From Nemertoderma westbladi (lineage: Eukaryota; Xenacoelomorpha; Nemertodermatida; Nemertodermatidae), in the NCBI GenBank assembly GCA_032718475.1, contig JAUCBJ010006200.1, positions 1-20,997 on the forward strand: a stretch of 20,997 bases of DNA. Reading direction: 5' to 3'. The notes under the pieces are model-generated. The model had not been told where the DNA came from and did no database searches. It saw nothing but the letters and a program-made list of their open reading frames with translations. Of this stretch, positions 18,076 through 20,997 are shown piece after piece (the first letter of the stretch is position 1; the number at the start of each line of letters is the position of its first letter). Made by a program: the position numbers and the translations under genes.

Positions 18076-18124
18076 GATAACCACTCCGGTACGAAAAGTC
18101 CGGGACGAAAAGTTTAGGAACGAA
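18076..18124 (-). repeat. Right inverted repeat
   Basis: It contains GATAACCA, two ACGAAAAGT-type units and GGAACGAA; reverse-complement partner of 15726-15762. Confidence 0.7.
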
Positions 18125-18451
18125 AAAAAAATAAAAATAACAATATTAAAATCGACTGAGTAAACTGCAATTCCCACTGCGATAAATTAATCTGAATAAC
18201 ATTGTGATAAAGGGGAGTCAGAAGACACATATTGGGGTTTAATTGTACTAATTAATTGAAGACACCTGTCAACTAGAGACTAATTAGTATAATTAGAAAC
18301 TGTCACCCAGACACTCTGGCGCCAATGATTATTGGGTGTCATATGACACATTAATTAATGAGACACTGTCATTTTACAAAACTCAAACAAAATAAAAAAT
18401 ATTACATATACTTTTGTCGAGACGCCTAAAATTAAATGACTTTCAAGAGAC
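18125..18451. other. AT-rich sequence between element and gene
   Basis: No coding signal and no further repeats recognised. It lies downstream of the minus-strand gene's polyadenylation signal. Confidence 0.5.
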
Positions 18452-18457
18452 TTTATT
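18452..18457 (-). terminator. Polyadenylation signal AATAAA (minus)
   Basis: Plus-strand TTTATT is AATAAA on the minus strand, about 140 bases past the stop codon of the docking-protein exon. Confidence 0.5.
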
Positions 18458-18594
18458 TAAGCCAAGGAGGGCTAAGTTATAAACGAAGTTATAATTCATA
18501 TTCATTATAAATTTCATAACAGATATTTGAGTATTATATATAAGTTTGGCGATGATTTTATAAAATAGTTCACAATGTGCATTTTCTGCAACTA

Positions 18595-19224
18595 TTAATA
18601 TCCGGCCAGGGCAGCTGTGGTTCGCAGCGCCTCGGTGCGCTCAAAGTCTATACTCGTGTAACTCACAATCGATTCACGGGGTGACCGTCTGGGGGCGCCC
18701 TCTCGTGGCCCTGTTGCGCATTCCTCGAGATCCAGTTGTATGTACTGCACGCAGGGGGAGGGGGCAGGGGGGCTGGTGGAGGGGGCCGGTGGGATGATGG
18801 AGGGGGCCGTTGGGATGGTGGAGGGGGCCGTTGGGATGGTGGAGGGGGCATTGGGAGTGGCAAGGTGGGTAGGGGGGACGGTATAGGGGGCTGGGGGGCC
18901 AGGGAGATTCTGGTAACACGGTGACACGTCGTCAAGGGGACCAACTAGTCCATCCATAGCAACGGGAGGTACTTCCATAACAACTCGGTCCATAGCAACG
19001 GGTTCCCGGGCCATAGCAACGTGTTCTCGGTCCATAGCAACCCGTCTAGGCGGGACCTGGTAGTGAACCAAGTCGTCGTTGAATAATTTAGGCGGGACGT
19101 GGTAGGTGACCGCGTCGCCCTCTAGCGGTGGGGACGGAACCGACTGGAAGGAGGGGAGGTTGGCGTAATGGAACCCATTGGGAGAGTTGAGTTGGGGGTG
19201 GAGTGGGTAGCCGTTGTACTCCTC
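18595..19224 (-). CDS. Terminal exon of an IRS/Gab-class docking adaptor
   Basis: The last coding exon: 209 codons plus TAA, open without interruption from a consensus acceptor. Numbering from 19224, it is packed with SH2-ligand tyrosines. YANL (20) and YQNL (104) fit Grb2 (YxN). YHVP (41), YQVP (55) and YTVP (114) fit Crk-type YxxP. VQYIQL (Tyr161) and VSYTSI (Tyr189) fit paired SHP2 sites 28 residues apart. The end (SYTSIDFERTEALRTT) resembles C-termini of insulin receptor substrates (YASIDF-like) and of Gab/DOS proteins (a Y-x-x-x-D-x-x-x-T-x-A-L ending), from memory. No YxxM PI3-kinase motif lies in this exon. A VAMDR-type repeat (62-91) and an APSTIPT proline-rich repeat (126-157) are low complexity. 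The PH/PTB part must be upstream, outside the window. IRS and Gab cannot be separated here; the docking-adaptor role is well supported, the exact family is inference. Confidence 0.7.
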   Translation of the reverse strand, partial: EEYNGYPLHPQLNSPNGFHYANLPSFQSVPSPPLEGDAVTYHVPPKLFNDDLVHYQVPPRRVAMDREHVAMAREPVAMDRVVMEVPPVAMDGLVGPLDDVSPCYQNLPGPPAPYTVPPTHLATPNAPSTIPTAPSTIPTAPSIIPPAPSTSPPAPSPCVQYIQLDLEECATGPREGAPRRSPRESIVSYTSIDFERTEALRTTAALAGY

Positions 19225-19245
19225 CTGGGAAGAAACAATAAATAG
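19225..19245 (-). promoter_or_regulatory. 3' splice site of the docking-protein exon
   Basis: On minus, TTATTGTTTCTTCCCAG directly precedes GAGGAGTAC: a good pyrimidine tract and AG. The reading frame is open from that point with phase 0, and no earlier in-frame Met is required. Confidence 0.75.
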
Positions 19246-19435
19246 TATTTAGTATTTCTAGTTCGTTCACTCTATAATTAAATTTCCATATCTAATATTT
19301 AGTTATATCTATTTTATTATATAAAACTGAACGCCTTTCTAATGAGCTATTTGAAGATAGCTGATAATTTTGAATATTGAAGGGAGGTGATATTCTAACG
19401 CCAGTTTCCTTGAATACCGAACTATTCAACGTAAT

Positions 19436-19490
19436 CTTAAGATCTGATTATTTAGAGCAGCAGTAGTACCAGTACTGTGTTACGGGAGCG
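19436..19490 (+). pseudogene. Short retrotransposon RT remnant
   Basis: It reads LFRAAVVPVLCYGS in one frame after an internal TGA, matching RLFRAAVVPVLLYGS of the left element. At DNA level GATTATTTAGAGCAGCAGTA is identical to the corresponding bases of the minus-strand element near 786-822. Similarity fades within about 30 bases on both sides. Confidence 0.8.
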
Positions 19491-19630
19491 ATCCCTGAGA
19501 AGTACTTCGCCACCCAAAACCAATATGTCACCTTAAACAGTTATTAGCGAAAAATTGGAAACAATTAACACCTCAGTTTGTCAGCTAGAAAGGTCAAGAT
19601 GACAAACAGAGAGCCTTGACAACCCCGCTG

Positions 19631-20340
19631 GAAATTTTGAATCAAGGTTTTTCCGGGTCGGTGATTTCATTTATAATATCAGGTTACTCATTTCACAGAG
19701 TCATGTCTGTCTGTCATTGCTGTCTGTCTGTCCGTCAAAATATAACCGACAGCTGAACAGACATACAGACAATGTGGATGACATCAAACACAAAAACTGA
19801 CATCGGAAATGAAATCACCAACCATGAAAACCCCCATAACAAAATTTTTAGCTAATTGGTATGCATTTCTAATACTTTGACAGACAGATCGCTGGACAGA
19901 CAAAAAAACCGACAGACAGACATACTAGGTTTTGTTAAAAGTGAAAACTGACGTCGGAAATGTAATCAGCACCGGATAACAAAACTTTTATCTAATTGGA
20001 ATGCTTTCCTTATATTTTGACGGACAGACGGACATACAGACAGACCGACAATCAGACATAATAGACTTCACAAAAAATGAAAAATGAAATCGGCAACCAA
20101 AAAAACCAAAACAAAAAAGTTTTAGCTAGGTGGTATGATGTCCTTATATTTTGACAGACAGATCGTCGGACGGATAGACAGACTGACAGACAGACATAGA
20201 GACATAATAGTTTTTGTCAAAAGTAAAAACTAGCGTTTGGAATGAAATCAGCGACCAGGAATACTCCCATAACATACTACAATACTCCCATAACTGGAAA
20301 GAATGTTTTTATCATATTCTGACTGACAAACCGTCAGAAA
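19631..20340. repeat. Foldback cluster of ACAGAC-rich repeats
   Basis: One inverted copy (19631-19744) is followed by about three to four direct copies, with anchors GAAATCACCAACC-like at 19811, 19962, 20087 and 20244 (spacing 151, 125 and 157). Each direct copy also has a TATTTTGACAGACAGA-like stretch and a run of GACAGACA words. The left arm GTCTGTCTGTCCGTCAAAAT (from 19722) matches the reverse complement of 20011-20033 with one mismatch in 23, and GGTCGGTGATTTC (19656) mirrors GAAATCACCAACC. It could be a short transposon family with tandem growth or a foldback element; no coding capacity. Confidence 0.75.
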
Positions 20341-20514
20341 CACAATCCCAGACAGACAGTTTTCACAGACTTTAACACAGAGTAAGGTTAACATTATCAC
20401 TCATAACTTTTGAACTACATTAGCTATTAACAAACGTTTGAAGTTTTGAAGTCACCATAAAAATCTGCACCAGGTTGGGTTGAAAATGAAAAATCTATTT
20501 TTTTTTCTAAATTA

Positions 20515-20543
20515 CCCCCCCCCCCCCCCCCCCCCCCTCCCCC
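20515..20543. repeat. Poly-C run (C23 T C5)
   Basis: Twenty-three consecutive cytosines, one T and five more cytosines, after TTA. Homopolymers of this kind are unstable and error-prone in assembly, so the exact length is uncertain. Confidence 0.9.
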
Positions 20544-20566
20544 TTAAATAGATCATAGCGCAATCT

Positions 20567-20673
20567 CCTTGACAACTCAACTGGTGAACTATTCTAGCTC
20601 AGTTCCTTGGCAACCAACAGGCGAACAATTATACCTCAGTTCCCTTGACAACCACCTGGCAAACTATTCTAGC
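20567..20673. repeat. 38-bp tandem repeat, about 2.8 copies
   Basis: CCTTGACAAC or CCTTGGCAAC starts at 20567, 20605 and 20643, exactly 38 bp apart; units share AACTATTCTAGC and CTCAGTT. A related single word, CCTTGACAACC, lies at 19614 before the foldback cluster, with CCTCAGTTTGTCAGCTAG upstream of it. Confidence 0.85.
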
Positions 20674-20997
20674 AAAAAATGATAGGTAAAAATAATGTCG
20701 ATACTGATCTGATAGCAAATATAATTTTGCAACAAGTAGACCAAATTATTAGTGATAAGAAATTTCCTCATAACATATCAGAGCAATTAGAATGAAAGAC
20801 CTAATGTAACCAGACTAATGTAATATCTCGAATGTAAGGGAATTTTGATTGATAGACCTCACATACTCGAGTGAAGGTATGTGCTGGAATATCTATCTTA
20901 CCAAACAGCATGCGAATTGAAGCAAAAAAGTTACATGTTGAACAAACTCCATGCGACAGACAGTTTTAAAATAAAATATGTTGGATTCACTCATGTA

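Larger units (their letters stand above)
15726..18124. mobile_element. Inverted-repeat-bounded element filled with satellite
   Basis: The left end (15726-15751) aligns with the reverse complement of the right end (18098-18124) at 23 of 27 positions; shared blocks are TTCGTTCC, TTTTCGTC and CGGAC. Inside each, TGGTTATC (15755-15762) is matched by GATAACCA (18076-18083); the right end has one extra ACGAAAAG-type unit between them. The interval contains a 16-bp array, a long C-rich array and, near the right end, inverted copies of both array words. No transposase and no flanking duplication were found, so it would be a non-autonomous, foldback-like or MITE-like element. The boundaries are clear; the mobile nature is inference. 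Confidence 0.55.
19225..20997 (-). other. Presumed intron of the docking-protein gene
   Basis: No further exon was found upstream on the minus strand up to the window edge. The stretch is AT-rich and holds a retrotransposon scrap, a foldback cluster, a C23 run and a 38-bp repeat, each listed separately. The intron therefore extends beyond this window. Confidence 0.5.

Noticed and set aside
18663-18944. Proline-rich alternative minus frames and a glycine-rich plus frame over the adaptor exon
   Set aside because: They are other frames of the same GC-rich repeat; only the 18595-19224 frame has SH2 motifs and a matching splice acceptor.

Overview
This window is AT-rich, intron-bearing metazoan DNA, most likely from a marine invertebrate. 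The evidence is non-LTR retrotransposon remains with AP-endonuclease and reverse transcriptase domains, a tRNA-derived SINE, terminal exons with consensus splice acceptors encoding animal-type proteins (EGF-like; IRS/Gab-type docking adaptor), and a large load of tandem repeats. The SINE body resembles, from memory only, SINEs of molluscs and other lophotrochozoans. I cannot name a species.

Layout. 1-316: coding-like but frame-broken sequence on the minus strand. 317-4446: two related, 5'-truncated non-LTR retrotransposon copies joined head to head, the left on minus and the right on plus, each ending in the same (TAG)4 tail; both are dead. 4447-5545: an AT-rich acceptor region, then a terminal exon on plus with one complete EGF-like module, a partial second one, a Thr/Ser linker and a GPI-signal-like tail. 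5546-7960: no gene, but a 108-bp retroposon copy with a perfect 14-bp target-site duplication. 7960-17908: a repeat belt made of a 32-bp satellite (about 101 copies), a tRNA-headed SINE whose body carries about 26 copies of a 36-bp minisatellite, a 30-bp satellite (26.5 copies), a 63-bp minisatellite, and a C-rich array of roughly 20/41-bp units. The C-rich array lies inside a 2.4-kb interval bounded by matching inverted repeats (15726-15762 and 18076-18124).

18452-19224: the last coding exon, on minus, of a docking adaptor of the IRS/Gab class, GC-rich against its surroundings. It holds SH2-ligand motifs for Grb2 (YxN), Crk (YxxP) and SHP2 (paired V-x-Y-x-x-L/I). 19225-20997 is presumed intron of that gene, with a 50-bp remnant of the left retrotransposon family, a foldback cluster of 125-157-bp repeats rich in ACAGAC, a 23-base C run and a 38-bp triplicate repeat.

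Only two host genes are supported, each by its 3' terminal exon; they transcribe toward each other and the repeat belt lies between their 3' ends. The most interesting features are the SINE family that carries an expandable, hairpin-forming minisatellite, and the inverted-repeat-bounded satellite element. The long open frames over the tandem arrays are by-products of the repeats, not genes.
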